Source: CAWACP01 sp963832965
Lineage (GTDB): Bacteria; Acidobacteriota; Terriglobia; Bryobacterales; Bryobacteraceae
Length of the DNA: 64,000 nt
NCBI GenBank assembly: GCA_963832965.1
Contig: CAWHVW010000003.1
Span: 1,116,001 to 1,180,000, forward strand
Reading direction: 5' to 3'
Part shown: positions 1-8,014 of the stretch, piece by piece
Layout of the letters: the number at the start of each line of letters is the position of its first letter
How positions within the stretch are numbered: the first letter of the stretch is position 1
The notes under the pieces: generated by a model
Told to the model about the DNA's origin: nothing
Seen by the model: only the letters and a program-made list of their open reading frames with translations
Databases searched by the model: none
Made by a program: the position numbers and the translations under genes

Positions 1-251
1 AGCGCCTGGTACTGGTCCACCAGGTTGACCGCCAGATCCATCCTCCGCCGGTCGATTTCCTGCTCCGGCAGCGAGGCCTGGGTTGCCAGGTCGCCCACCA
101 TCTCTTCGTCCGCGACGATATTGCTGGCCATGTTCATCACGCGGTCCAGCCGTCTTACCTGGTGCGCGGAGCGCAGCAGAAGCGGCGGAAGCTCGTGCGT
201 TTTCGAGCCCGGCACCTCCACGAACTTCCGATCCCCCAGGATGTCCGCCAT
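1..251 (-). CDS. Partial hypothetical protein (N-terminal 83 residues)
   Basis: An open frame runs from an ATG at 251 off the left edge of the window without a stop. The start is supported by a GGAGG ribosome-binding site five bases upstream on the minus strand. The visible part begins MADILGDRKFVEVPGSK and is charged and mostly helical-looking, with no signal peptide or membrane segment. I do not recognise the family. It is divergent from the xylulokinase gene, with about 210 bases between the two starts. Confidence 0.6.
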   Translation of the reverse strand, partial: MADILGDRKFVEVPGSKTHELPPLLLRSAHQVRRLDRVMNMASNIVADEEMVGDLATQASLPEQEIDRRRMDLAVNLVDQYQA

Positions 252-336
252 ACCAGCCTCCAGTTTCTCTATCGGCCATTCGGCCTCGGAGTTTCACCCT
301 CTATCTATAGGACGCTTCCAGAACAACGCGGTTGCC

Positions 337-366
337 ACAGACGATGTTGCGACAGACGATGTTGCG
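337..366. repeat. Exact 15-bp tandem duplication in the xylB upstream region
   Basis: The 15-mer ACAGACGATGTTGCG occurs twice back to back (337-351 and 352-366). It lies in the intergenic space between the divergent partial gene and xylB, just upstream of a promoter-like hexamer pair. It could be a paired regulator site or a chance slippage duplication; nothing else in the sequence decides this. Confidence 0.7.
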
Positions 367-370
367 CGGG

Positions 371-400
371 CTGACCAGGACCGGTGCTACCTGATATGAT
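371..400 (+). promoter_or_regulatory. Possible sigma-70 promoter for xylB
   Basis: CTGACC (371-376) and TATGAT (395-400) are separated by 18 bases and resemble -35 and -10 hexamers. They lie about 65 bases upstream of the xylulokinase start and directly after the 15-bp tandem duplication. This is a sequence match only. Confidence 0.35.
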
Positions 401-465
401 GCCGGTTTCATGCCTGAGTATGCAATTGAGTTGAATCCGGGCGGAACGGAGCGCACGAGGTAATC

Positions 466-1950
466 ATGTTCTGGCTGGGGATTGATATTGGCACGGGCAG
501 CTCCCGCGCCCTGCTGGTGGATGAGCAGGGACGCGTAAAACACGCCGCGAGCGCGCCGCATGAAGACATGCGCATGGACCGGCCGCTGTGGGCCGAGCAG
601 CGCCCGGAGAACTGGTGGGACGCCGCCCAGCAGGCCATTCGCGATGTGCTCGGTGAGAGCGGAGCAACGGGAAGAGACATACGCGGCATCGGCCTCTCCG
701 GCCAGATGCACGGCCTGACCATGCTGGATGCCTCGAACAAGGTGATCCGGCCCGCGCTCATCTGGTGCGACCAGCGCAGCCAGGCGCAAGTGGACGCTAT
801 CAACGCGAAAGTGGGCGCCGACATGGTATTGCGCTGCACCGCGAATCCGGTGCTCACCGGCTTCACTCTGCCCAAGCTGCTGTGGGTGCGCGACAACGAA
901 CCGGCCAACTACGCGCGCCTCCGGCACATGTTGCTGCCCAAGGATTACGTGCGCTTTCAGCTCACCGGCGAATTCGCCAGTGAAGTCTCCGACGCCTCGG
1001 GAACCGCGCTGTTCGACGTGGTGAACCGGCGCTGGTCGCTGGAGCTGGTGGACGCGCTGGGTCTTGATCGCGGCATCCTGCCGAGAGTGGTTGAATCGCA
1101 TGAAGTCACCGGATACGTCACCCGGCCGGCGGCGGAACTAACCGGGCTGGAAGAAGGCACGCCGGTGGTGGGCGGCGGCGGCGACCAGGCAGCGAGCGCG
1201 GTGGGCAACGGCATTGTGGAAACCGGCGTGGTCTCCTGCACGCTGGGGACATCCGGCGTGGTCTTCGCGCACATGGACCAGCCGCACTACGATCCGCGCG
1301 GCCGCGTCCACACCTTCTGTCACGCCGTGGCGGGCGCGTGGCACGTCATGGGCGTCACCCAGGGCGCGGGGCTCAGCTTGCAGTGGTTCCGCAATCATCT
1401 TGCGCCAGGGGTCGCCTACGACGCGCTGACTGAGGAAGCCGCGTCCGCTCCCGCCGGCTCCGAGGGCCTGTTCTGGCTGCCCTATCTGATGGGCGAGCGC
1501 ACGCCGCATCTGGACGCCACGGCGCGCGGCGGCTGGATCGGCCTTACCGCGAAACACACCCGCGCGAGCCTGATCCGGTCGTTGCTGGAAGGCGTTTCCT
1601 ACAGCCAGAAGGATTGCCTGGAGATCATTGAGGGCATGGGCGTGACGTTGTCGTCGGTACGCGTGTCGGGAGGCGGGGCGAAGAGCGCCTTCTGGCGGCA
1701 GATGCTGGCCGACGTGTTCGAGAAGCGGGTGGTGTCTCTGGAATCGCAGGAAGGTTCGGCGCACGGCGCGGCGCTGCTGGCGCTGGTGGGAACCGGGCAA
1801 TACGCGACGGTGCAGGAATGCTGCAAGGTGGCCATTCGCGAGGTGCTCTCGGTGACGCCGCGTCCGGCGGAAGCGGGGGTGTACGCCAGCGGCCATCGCG
1901 TGTATCAGTCACTGTATCCCGCGCTGAAGCCGTTCTTTGGCATGGTGTGA
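466..1950 (+). CDS. xylB: Xylulokinase, FGGY family
   Basis: ATP-dependent kinase that converts D-xylulose to xylulose 5-phosphate for the pentose phosphate pathway; cytoplasmic. The 494-residue protein matches the usual xylulokinase length. The N-terminal FGGY domain opens with the phosphate-binding motif DIGTGSSRALL at residues 7-17 and has the substrate loop GQMHG at 79-83. The likely catalytic base is Asp240 in GGGGDQAA. The C-terminal domain carries the adenosine-binding glycine motif VSGGGAKS near 400. A GAGG ribosome-binding site precedes the ATG. No xylose isomerase or sugar transporter lies nearby, so it may work from a distance or on another ketose; a related FGGY sugar kinase is the main alternative. 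Confidence 0.9.
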   Translation: MFWLGIDIGTGSSRALLVDEQGRVKHAASAPHEDMRMDRPLWAEQRPENWWDAAQQAIRDVLGESGATGRDIRGIGLSGQMHGLTMLDASNKVIRPALIWCDQRSQAQVDAINAKVGADMVLRCTANPVLTGFTLPKLLWVRDNEPANYARLRHMLLPKDYVRFQLTGEFASEVSDASGTALFDVVNRRWSLELVDALGLDRGILPRVVESHEVTGYVTRPAAELTGLEEGTPVVGGGGDQAASAVGNGIVETGVVSCTLGTSGVVFAHMDQPHYDPRGRVHTFCHAVAGAWHVMGVTQGAGLSLQWFRNHLAPGVAYDALTEEAASAPAGSEGLFWLPYLMGERTPHLDATARGGWIGLTAKHTRASLIRSLLEGVSYSQKDCLEIIEGMGVTLSSVRVSGGGAKSAFWRQMLADVFEKRVVSLESQEGSAHGAALLALVGTGQYATVQECCKVAIREVLSVTPRPAEAGVYASGHRVYQSLYPALKPFFGMV

Positions 1951-1963
1951 GTCCCTGGAGAAC

Positions 1964-2197
1964 ATGGCACGAACAAAGGTATTTCGCAGCGGCGATTCCC
2001 ACGCGGTTCGCATACCGCGCGAGTTTCACCTCGACATCGGCGACGTGGAGATTCTGCGCCGCGGCGACGAACTTGTCATTCGCAAACCGCCGCGCGACCT
2101 CTCCGCCGCATTTGACCTTCTCGCCTCCATGCCCAGGGACTTCTTCAAGGGTGGCCGCCGTCAGCCCAGGTCTCAAGAGCGGCCTCCCCTCGAATGA
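1964..2197 (+). CDS. vapB: VapB-type antitoxin, SpoVT/AbrB fold
   Basis: Small 77-residue DNA-binding antitoxin. The N-terminal swapped-hairpin signature is clear: MARTKVFRSGDSHAVRIPRE, followed by an acidic strand and GDELVIRKP. The C-terminal 35 residues, which normally wrap around the toxin, contain FDLLASMPRDFF. I chose the ATG at 1964 rather than the in-frame ATG at 1937 because the family starts directly with M-x-R/T-K-V-F and because a GGAG sits just upstream. Its stop overlaps the start of the toxin gene in an ATGA, so the two are probably translationally coupled. Such pairs usually repress their own promoter through the antitoxin. Confidence 0.85.
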   Translation: MARTKVFRSGDSHAVRIPREFHLDIGDVEILRRGDELVIRKPPRDLSAAFDLLASMPRDFFKGGRRQPRSQERPPLE

Positions 2198-2601
2198 AGT
2201 ACCTGCTCGATACGAACATCTGCGTCTACATCTCGAACCACCGGCCCGCACGGGTGCGTGCGCGCTTTGGCCAATGCCACCCCGGAGACATCGCCATGTC
2301 CGTGGTGACGTATCTCGAGCTAATGTATGGCGCCTCGAAGAGCAATCAGCGCGAACGCAGCCTCATCGGCGTCGGTGACTTCGTAAGTCTGGTTCCGGTG
2401 CTCGATCTCGGCCCTGGAGCCGCCGAAAACTACGCTCGAATTCGCTCGAGTCTCGAACGCGACGGGACGCCCATCGGCGCTTTCGACCTGCTGATCGCCG
2501 CGCACGCGCTCAGCCTCCACCTCACCCTGGTCACCAACAACGTCCGCGAATTCAGGCGCATCAAGGATCTCAGAGTCGAAAACTGGGCCGGCGCGGACTA
2601 A
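2194..2601 (+). CDS. vapC: VapC-type PIN-domain ribonuclease toxin
   Basis: A 135-residue PIN-domain toxin, expected to be a Mg2+-dependent endoribonuclease inhibited by the upstream VapB. Acidic active-site residues are in the usual places: Asp6 in LLDTNI, Glu42 in TYLELMYG and Asp98 in IGAFDLLIAAHA. The terminal TLVTNNVREF strand is also present. Length and motif spacing are those of an intact VapC. The start codon overlaps the vapB stop by four bases. Free-standing VapBC modules are frequent in soil bacteria and are often horizontally acquired. Base composition here does not differ visibly from the neighbours. Confidence 0.88.
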   Translation: MKYLLDTNICVYISNHRPARVRARFGQCHPGDIAMSVVTYLELMYGASKSNQRERSLIGVGDFVSLVPVLDLGPGAAENYARIRSSLERDGTPIGAFDLLIAAHALSLHLTLVTNNVREFRRIKDLRVENWAGAD

Positions 2602-2605
2602 AGGC

Positions 2606-2630
2606 CCGCTCCGTGACCGTCGCGGTTCGG
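2606..2630 (-). repeat. Partial copy of dispersed hairpin element (third copy)
   Basis: The 25 bases downstream of vapC are the reverse complement of the tail of the element at 32416-32500 with one mismatch (conserved core CCGTCGCGGTTCGG). Only one end of the element is present here. The rest of the 2602-2768 intergenic space shows nothing else recognisable. Confidence 0.6.
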
Positions 2631-2768
2631 AAGCGGTGACAACAATCTGCCGCAATCAAACCCTCGCGTAAACAACCACTTCCCAATTGCGCCCCCCGGA
2701 TGTCCGCCCGGCCCGATGCTACCGTCGGTGCGAAATGGCAACTGAGCCTGGATCCTGGGAGATCGGAA

Positions 2769-3392
2769 ATGAGCCCTAAATTCGCAGTTTTCCTTGTGGC
2801 GGCCGCGCTGGCGGCGCAGACCACCCACAGCGTTACCCTGGCGTGGACGGACACCCTGAATCCCGCGGGCACCGCCTACAACGTCTACCGGGCGCCCGGT
2901 CTCTGCACCGGCACCCCGGCCTTCGTAAAGATCGCCACGGCGGCGGCAAAGAGTTACGTGGACGCGACAGCCACTCCGGCGAACTTCTGTTATGAGGTTA
3001 CGGCGGTGTATGGCGGCCTGGAATCGGCCCCCTCGAATACGGTCCTCGCCAGCGTGCCTTCGTTTGCGCCCACCGGCACGGCGGTCGCGGTGAAGCAGGT
3101 GGGGTCGGCGTGGAACGGCGTGGTTACATGGACGGACACGTTGAACCCACCGACGGGAACCACCACATGGAATGTGTACCGGGCAACCGGACTGTGCAGC
3201 GGAACGCCGGTTTTCAGCAAACTCGCCTCGGCTCTCACCGTGCTCACTTTCACGGACGCCACCATTACGGCGGGGAACTACTGTTACGCGGTCACGGCCA
3301 CGGTGAACGGCGTGGAATCGCCGCAATCGAACCTGGCGGGCGCCCCCATTCCGGCATTCGCGCCGACACAACTGACGGGAACGGCTCAATAG
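2769..3392 (+). CDS. Exported protein with two fibronectin-III-like repeats
   Basis: The 207-residue protein begins with a short signal peptide (MSPKFAVFLVAAALAAQ). Two repeats of roughly 90 residues follow, each with the pattern TLAWTDTLNP...YNVYRAPGLC and ending in a CYEVTAV/CYAVTATVNG strand. That is a fibronectin type III fold. The cysteine pair GLC...CY(E/A)V is conserved in both repeats and probably forms one disulfide per domain. I chose the ATG at 2769 over the upstream frame start at 2700 because a GGGAG site precedes it and the hydrophobic signal core then sits correctly. No catalytic domain is visible, so it may be a binding or surface protein. Confidence 0.7.
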   Translation: MSPKFAVFLVAAALAAQTTHSVTLAWTDTLNPAGTAYNVYRAPGLCTGTPAFVKIATAAAKSYVDATATPANFCYEVTAVYGGLESAPSNTVLASVPSFAPTGTAVAVKQVGSAWNGVVTWTDTLNPPTGTTTWNVYRATGLCSGTPVFSKLASALTVLTFTDATITAGNYCYAVTATVNGVESPQSNLAGAPIPAFAPTQLTGTAQ

Positions 3393-3446
3393 CGCCGCTG
3401 CCGGTGCGTCACACCAGAACCCGACGCCGGTATGATGGGAACCGGG

Positions 3447-3842
3447 ATGGCCGGGTCGAGTTTCCACTCCGTGGATGAGTACATCGCGTCGCAACCCAAG
3501 GCGGCGCAGGGCGCACTGAGGCGCGTGCGTGGCAGCATCCGCAAGGCTTTGCCCGAAGCCGGGGAAGTGATTTCGTACGGGATGCCAACGTACAAACTGG
3601 ATGGCGCCGCCGTGCTCCATTTCGCTGCCTGGAAGGAGCACTACTCGCTATACCCGGCCACCGGCCGCATTCTGGCGGCGTTCGAGGACGACCTTGCGCC
3701 GTATGAGGTGCGCAAGAGCACCATCCGGTTTCCGCTCACCGAGCCCGTCCCCGTGCGCTTGATCGAGCGCATCGCGAAGTTCCGCGCCGGGGAAATCGCC
3801 GGACGCGAAAAGGCGAAGGCGTCCGCGCCGAAGAAGCGTTAG
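3447..3842 (+). CDS. DUF1801 / YdhG-like protein
   Basis: A 131-residue cytoplasmic protein of the DUF1801 family (YdhG-like, some members described as frataxin-like iron chaperones). Diagnostic stretches are SVDEYIASQP at the N terminus, ALPEAGEVISYGMPTYKL near 40-57, and the aromatic strand HFAAWKEHYSLYP. The C terminus is basic (EKAKASAPKKR). An in-frame ATG also exists at 3432. The start at 3447 is preferred because family members begin a few residues before the VDEYI motif, and a GGGA lies seven bases upstream. The biochemical role is uncertain and nothing in the neighbours clarifies it. Confidence 0.75.
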   Translation: MAGSSFHSVDEYIASQPKAAQGALRRVRGSIRKALPEAGEVISYGMPTYKLDGAAVLHFAAWKEHYSLYPATGRILAAFEDDLAPYEVRKSTIRFPLTEPVPVRLIERIAKFRAGEIAGREKAKASAPKKR

Positions 3843-3859
3843 GGCGCGTTGCACGGCCT

Positions 3860-4854
3860 TTGCGTGTGCTAGCCTCAAGCAACACCAGCCAAGTGCGCAG
3901 GCTTAAGAAATTCCGGCTCCCGGCGGCCATTCTGATTCTCTGCGTGGGCGCCCTGGCTGCGTATCTGTTGCGCGGGGCATTTCGCCGGTTCGACATCGCG
4001 CCGTATCCCGTTCCTCCCCCCGCCTTCACAAACTGGAACGATGTGCTGGCGCATCCGCGCGATATTTCCGTAACCACCTTTCGGACCGGCGTTGTCCACA
4101 TGGACGCTTGTCTGAACCTCGACCCGGCCAGCCCCAAACAGGCCGAATGCGATCACGCGCCGCGCGATCTCGCCGTGCTGGTGCATTGGATACACCATCC
4201 CCGCTTCGGCGACTTCCTGGTGGACACGGGCTTCGACGACTCTTTCGCGAAACATCCGCCCTACGGCAATTACACCGAGGCCATGGCGTTGTTCAATTGG
4301 GCCAACGGCATCACCAACCGGCAGCAGCCGGGCGAAGGATCTGGCGGCGCAGCTCGCGCGCCGGAACATCCGTCCGAAGGCGGTGTTTTTCACGCATTTC
4401 CATCCCGATCACACCGGGGGAGTTCCCGCGCTGGGGCCTCAAACCGAGTTCGTATTCGGCAAGAATGAAGCCAGCTTTTTGGCGCGGGCGGCCGTCGCGG
4501 ACCACTTTCCAGGCAAGTCGAGGTTCCTGGGCATCGATTTTCAGGCCGCGCCTGCGATGCCGCCGCTGGGGCCGAGCGTGGATCTGCTTTGGCGACGGAT
4601 CCTTCTGGGCCATCTCGGTCGCCCGGCCATACCGACGATGACATCGGCTTATCTGGTCAACGGCGCTACCGCCGGTTCTATTGACCGGCGACGCCAGCCA
4701 TTTCGCCTGGGCGTTCCAGAACGGCGTCGCGCCACATGGATGGAATGCCACGGGAACCGCTCGCGGCTATGTAAGCCTGGGACAACTGCGCGCTTTCGCG
4801 AAAGCGTATCCGAGAGTGAAGCTGATTTACGGACACGAAGCGGAAGGCTTCTGA
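3860..4854 (+). pseudogene. Metallo-beta-lactamase-fold hydrolase broken by five +1 frameshifts
   Basis: The piece from 3860 has a membrane anchor (AAILILCVGALAAYLL) and the N-terminal half of the fold (HHPRFGDFLVDTGFDDSF). The zinc-binding motif THFHPDHTGG is in a second frame from about 4335, and the third part GDGSFWAIS in another. GHTDDDI, then AYLVNGA, then LLTGDASHFAWAFQNG...YGHEAEGF-stop follow in further frames. Removing one base at each of five places (about 4325-4334, 4587-4590, 4618-4621, 4645-4647, 4669-4672) restores 330 in-frame codons with all lactonase-like motifs. All five changes have the same sign. It may be a decaying exported MBL-fold lactonase-like enzyme, or a local sequence-quality problem. 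The initiator (TTG at 3860) is uncertain. Confidence 0.8.
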
Positions 4855-4924
4855 CGTTCACGGATTGGGTTTGCCTGAACCGCGGCGGCGTATTACCGGG
4901 GGCTTTCCGTCATCGTCATCCTTG

Positions 4925-5491
4925 TCATCCTCGGTTGCAGGTTGGTCCTACCGCGAACAGCGCCGGGAGACGCATCAGGTCGGAGCTTCCCAGCGCGCGC
5001 ACGCGGTCTTCCGCGATGGCGCCTAACAGGACTTTTCCATCCCGTATTTCCATTCCCGAATACACTTCGGCGAACCCCTCATTCAGCCACAAAGGGATGG
5101 ATAACCCGGAGTGGCGCACCAGCACATGGACGTATTCGTGGATAGCCGCCCGCCTGCGATCCGGGCCAAGATCGCTCATCACGATGTAGTCGCGCTGCTC
5201 GTCCGCGGTCGAGTATGCGGGAACGAATTCGTGCGGGCCGTACGGTCTATACTCACGAGAACTGCCGAATGCCACAACGATAACGGGCATTTCCGGCGGA
5301 ACCGACAATGCTTTCACGCTCAGGAAGAAATCGCGAGTCTGCTCAAAGGTTTCCAGTGTCCGGCGCGCCTGTTCGTCGGGGAGTGTGGTGTAAAGCTCAA
5401 GATGCGAGGAGGTTACTCGAATCCAGTCCGCGCACTGGAGAGCCGGAACCACCGACACAAAGAGAACAACAGAGCCGATTACGGATCTCAT
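4925..5491 (-). pseudogene. 3'-truncated exported zinc metallopeptidase (DUF1570-like gluzincin)
   Basis: The 188-residue frame starts with a signal peptide (MRSVIGSVVLFVSVVPALQC). It carries a complete gluzincin zinc site: HEYVH at residues 118-122 and a downstream ligand Glu138 in LWLNEGFAEVYSG. Related acidobacterial proteins are usually much longer and continue with more helices or TPR repeats after the LFAV stretch. Here the frame ends abruptly after LFAVGPTCNRG, and the 70 bases to the converging MBL pseudogene show no continuation. I therefore read it as an N-terminal remnant, although a short active peptidase cannot be excluded. No ribosome-binding site is obvious. Confidence 0.65.
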
Positions 5492-5578
5492 ATTGTGAAA
5501 TCCGATTATAGCCGCGATTGGCGGGACTTAATTTCCGCGCTCGAACCCGGCAACGGCACAGAGTGGTGAGCCGGAATT

Positions 5579-7099
5579 TTAATGGAATCCGGTCAGCATG
5601 AACTCCCAGACAGCCACGGCTTTGCTTCCGCCGAACAAAAGCACCTCGCCGTGCGAACCGGCCACGCCGATTTTGGCCAGCGGTTGCCCGCCGCTGTCGG
5701 TAAACACCGCGCGGCCCTCCGTAGTGGTCGGGTTGGAATCCACCAGGGACACAATCTGACCGCTGCCGTTGGCCACCTGCAATGCGCCACCCCCACCGGC
5801 ATAATTGGTCAGAGCGGAGACGAAAGTTTGCCCGTCATTACCGAGGACCCCCATGGTTCCGACGGTATCGCTGCTTTGCAGCTTCACACGGTATTGCCCT
5901 TTGCCGATGCCCATGCTCGCGTTTCCGCCGCCATCCTCGACCAGGCCGGCCGTCGGCGTGCTGCCATCGGGCGCATAGAGCCGCACGCCGAAGTCTTTGC
6001 CGTTGGGGGAGCCAAGGAAGGCCACGCCTTTCTTCGAGGTGACCGAAGCGAACGCGTTGCCGTCAGTTCCGCCGATGCCCGATTCGAAAGACTGGCCTTC
6101 GGAATCCTGCAATGTCAGTGTGGCGCCATTCGTGGTGGTGGTCAGGTTGCCCACCATCACCTGACTGCCGTTGCGGATCTGAACTGCTCCGCCATTGGCC
6201 GTGGAGCGAGTCAGCTCCACCGCATACACGGTGGTCCCCGGCAGGAAGGCGCCGATGTGCGCCATGTTGCCGTCGTAGGTCATGCTGGCCATCGCGCCTG
6301 AGCCGGAGGCCCCGCCCACCCACATGTCCCCACCTTGATTCAGCCAGCCCATTCCCGCCACCGGCGAGGCCGCCCCGGGTGGATACGCGCGAACGGCGGT
6401 TTGGTGCGACGAACCTTTTCCAGGGCCAATCACGATGCTGCCGCCGTCGGGTCCGGTGACCGTCTCGCCGGTGGCCGCGTCCACGTTGATGACCGGTTTT
6501 CCCGCGGCATCGTTGACATGAACCGCCCCGGCGTTGTTCGCGGAAGTCAGTTCGGCCGCGTACACGGTCTTACCTGGCAGGAACGGGCCGATGTGCGCGG
6601 TGGTCCCGTCGTAGGTCATGCTGGCCATCGCGCCTGAGCCGGAGGCCCCGCCCACCCATATATCTCCGCCCTGATTTATCCAGCCAAAACCGGCCACCGG
6701 CGTCGCGGACCCGGACGGATACGCTCGAACGGCGGTCTGGTGCGCCGAACCTTTTCCAGGGCCAATCATGATGCTGCCCCCGTCGGGCCCGGTGACGGTC
6801 AGGCCATTGGTGGCGTCCACCTTGAGGATCGGTTTCCCCGTCGAATCGTTCACTTGAAAGGGAGCCGTCACCGTATTCTTCACGGCGTTGTTGTTGTTGT
6901 TGGCCTGCGCCTCCAGCGCGGCGACCCGGGCTTCCAGTGCGCTGATACGGGCCGCCAGCGAGGCGTCCGTGGCAGTGCCGCTCTGGGCCTGTCCGCGCAG
7001 GGCGGAGAAAGCGCAAATCGACACCGCGGCCAGCATCACGCGGCACAGCCGCCGCGCACCGTTCCTGCGTTGCTCGGAATTCCGCATGGGCGAGGTCAT
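5579..7099 (-). CDS. Exported repeat protein with short coiled coil (last gene of the 13.1-5.6 kb run)
   Basis: A 506-residue exported protein of unknown function. The signal peptide covers about residues 20-38 (VMLAAVSICAFSALRGQAQ). A short heptad coiled coil follows (ARISALEARVAALEAQ, 50-65), then an asparagine linker. Two nearly identical modules come next, residues 83-192 and 195-305, each with TGPDGGSI, IGPGKGS and GGASGSGAMASMTYDG. More diverged glycine-rich strand repeats continue to the end. The coiled coil plus beta-repeat layout resembles trimeric surface fibres or phage-tail-like proteins, which is an inference. A strong GAAGGAGAT site precedes the ATG, 21 bases after the upstream gene's stop. 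Confidence 0.75.
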   Translation of the reverse strand: MTSPMRNSEQRRNGARRLCRVMLAAVSICAFSALRGQAQSGTATDASLAARISALEARVAALEAQANNNNNAVKNTVTAPFQVNDSTGKPILKVDATNGLTVTGPDGGSIMIGPGKGSAHQTAVRAYPSGSATPVAGFGWINQGGDIWVGGASGSGAMASMTYDGTTAHIGPFLPGKTVYAAELTSANNAGAVHVNDAAGKPVINVDAATGETVTGPDGGSIVIGPGKGSSHQTAVRAYPPGAASPVAGMGWLNQGGDMWVGGASGSGAMASMTYDGNMAHIGAFLPGTTVYAVELTRSTANGGAVQIRNGSQVMVGNLTTTTNGATLTLQDSEGQSFESGIGGTDGNAFASVTSKKGVAFLGSPNGKDFGVRLYAPDGSTPTAGLVEDGGGNASMGIGKGQYRVKLQSSDTVGTMGVLGNDGQTFVSALTNYAGGGGALQVANGSGQIVSLVDSNPTTTEGRAVFTDSGGQPLAKIGVAGSHGEVLLFGGSKAVAVWEFMLTGFH

Positions 7100-7120
7100 C
7101 GGCTTTATCTCCTTCGACAG

Positions 7121-8014
7121 CTATTGGTATTCGATGGTCGCGCGCCAATAGAGACCGGGGCAACCCGCGCAGCCGGACACTCCGGGCGCCACCAGAGTAC
7201 CGGAAATGTGGCTGGGGTTTTCGGCCTGGTACGCGCCTTCCAGCCGCTGATTCTGGCTGGAGCGGCGCAGCACGACGTGCCCGCGCTCGGCGGAGTCCAG
7301 TTCCACCGTGTCGCGAACTTCTTCGTTGGTCCGCGTGTTGCGCCACACCGCATCGAACTCATTCGTGTCACCCCGGCGCGTCCACACCGCGTTCCAATAC
7401 TCCCCGTGAAAGAGGCCGTGGGCATCACGAACTTCCAGTTGCACCTCCCACTTGCGCCCCAGCCGAAACGGCCCGGCTTGCGCCGGCGGGTTGTCGACGA
7501 TCTGCTGTTGTCCGCGAGCCATGATTGGATTCAGGACGGCGAGCAGAGCCGAATCACGCGTCTCCATCTGGTATTTCCGGCCGTCGTAAGTGACTTCGAG
7601 CGAGGCGGTAATCGCGTCGGGCATGGGCGTGGCCGGCGGAAGAGCGCGCGGCGGTCCGGAGAGGTTCAACTGCTCGAGGGCGGCGCTGATTTTCGCCATC
7701 TCATCGGATGTGGCGGAGAAAAGGGCCTGCCCGGGATGGAAGAAGCGGTTGGTGACGGTAACGGATCCATCCTCGGTCACGGTAATGCTCGCGCTCCGAA
7801 GGAGAATGCCTCCGGAGTACGAATAGTTGATCGTCCACGGCTTCCCGCCGCGCTGGATGACGGCGTCCGGCGCTGCCACCGCCGCGACAATGGTGTCGAC
7901 CCGCCAGACGCACTCCGGCGCTCCGGCGATGGCGGGGAGTGCGGCAGCGGCGAGGAGCAGGCAGCGCAGGGGCGCGGAAACCGGTTCAAACCGCCGCGGT
8001 ATAGATACCCGCAT
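7121..8014 (-). CDS. Exported protein of unknown function
   Basis: A 297-residue protein starting MRVSIPRRFEPVSAPLRCLLL with a signal peptide (LLLAAAALPAIAGAP). The N-terminal half resembles acidobacterial exported proteins that describe their own beta-rich domain (DAVIQRGGKPWTINYSYSGG). The C-terminal half contains WNAVWTRRGDTNEFDAVWRN and a vicinal cysteine motif CAGCPGLYW near the end, possibly a metal or disulfide site. I chose the ATG at 8014 because it gives the signal peptide right after the start. It overlaps the upstream protease gene by 29 bases, while starts further upstream would lie deep inside that gene. I do not recognise a characterised family. Confidence 0.65.
   Translation of the reverse strand: MRVSIPRRFEPVSAPLRCLLLAAAALPAIAGAPECVWRVDTIVAAVAAPDAVIQRGGKPWTINYSYSGGILLRSASITVTEDGSVTVTNRFFHPGQALFSATSDEMAKISAALEQLNLSGPPRALPPATPMPDAITASLEVTYDGRKYQMETRDSALLAVLNPIMARGQQQIVDNPPAQAGPFRLGRKWEVQLEVRDAHGLFHGEYWNAVWTRRGDTNEFDAVWRNTRTNEEVRDTVELDSAERGHVVLRRSSQNQRLEGAYQAENPSHISGTLVAPGVSGCAGCPGLYWRATIEYQ

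Noticed and set aside
2598..3641. 347-codon minus-strand open frame
   Set aside because: It is the shadow of the fibronectin-III gene, which has a signal peptide, internal repeats and a ribosome-binding site.
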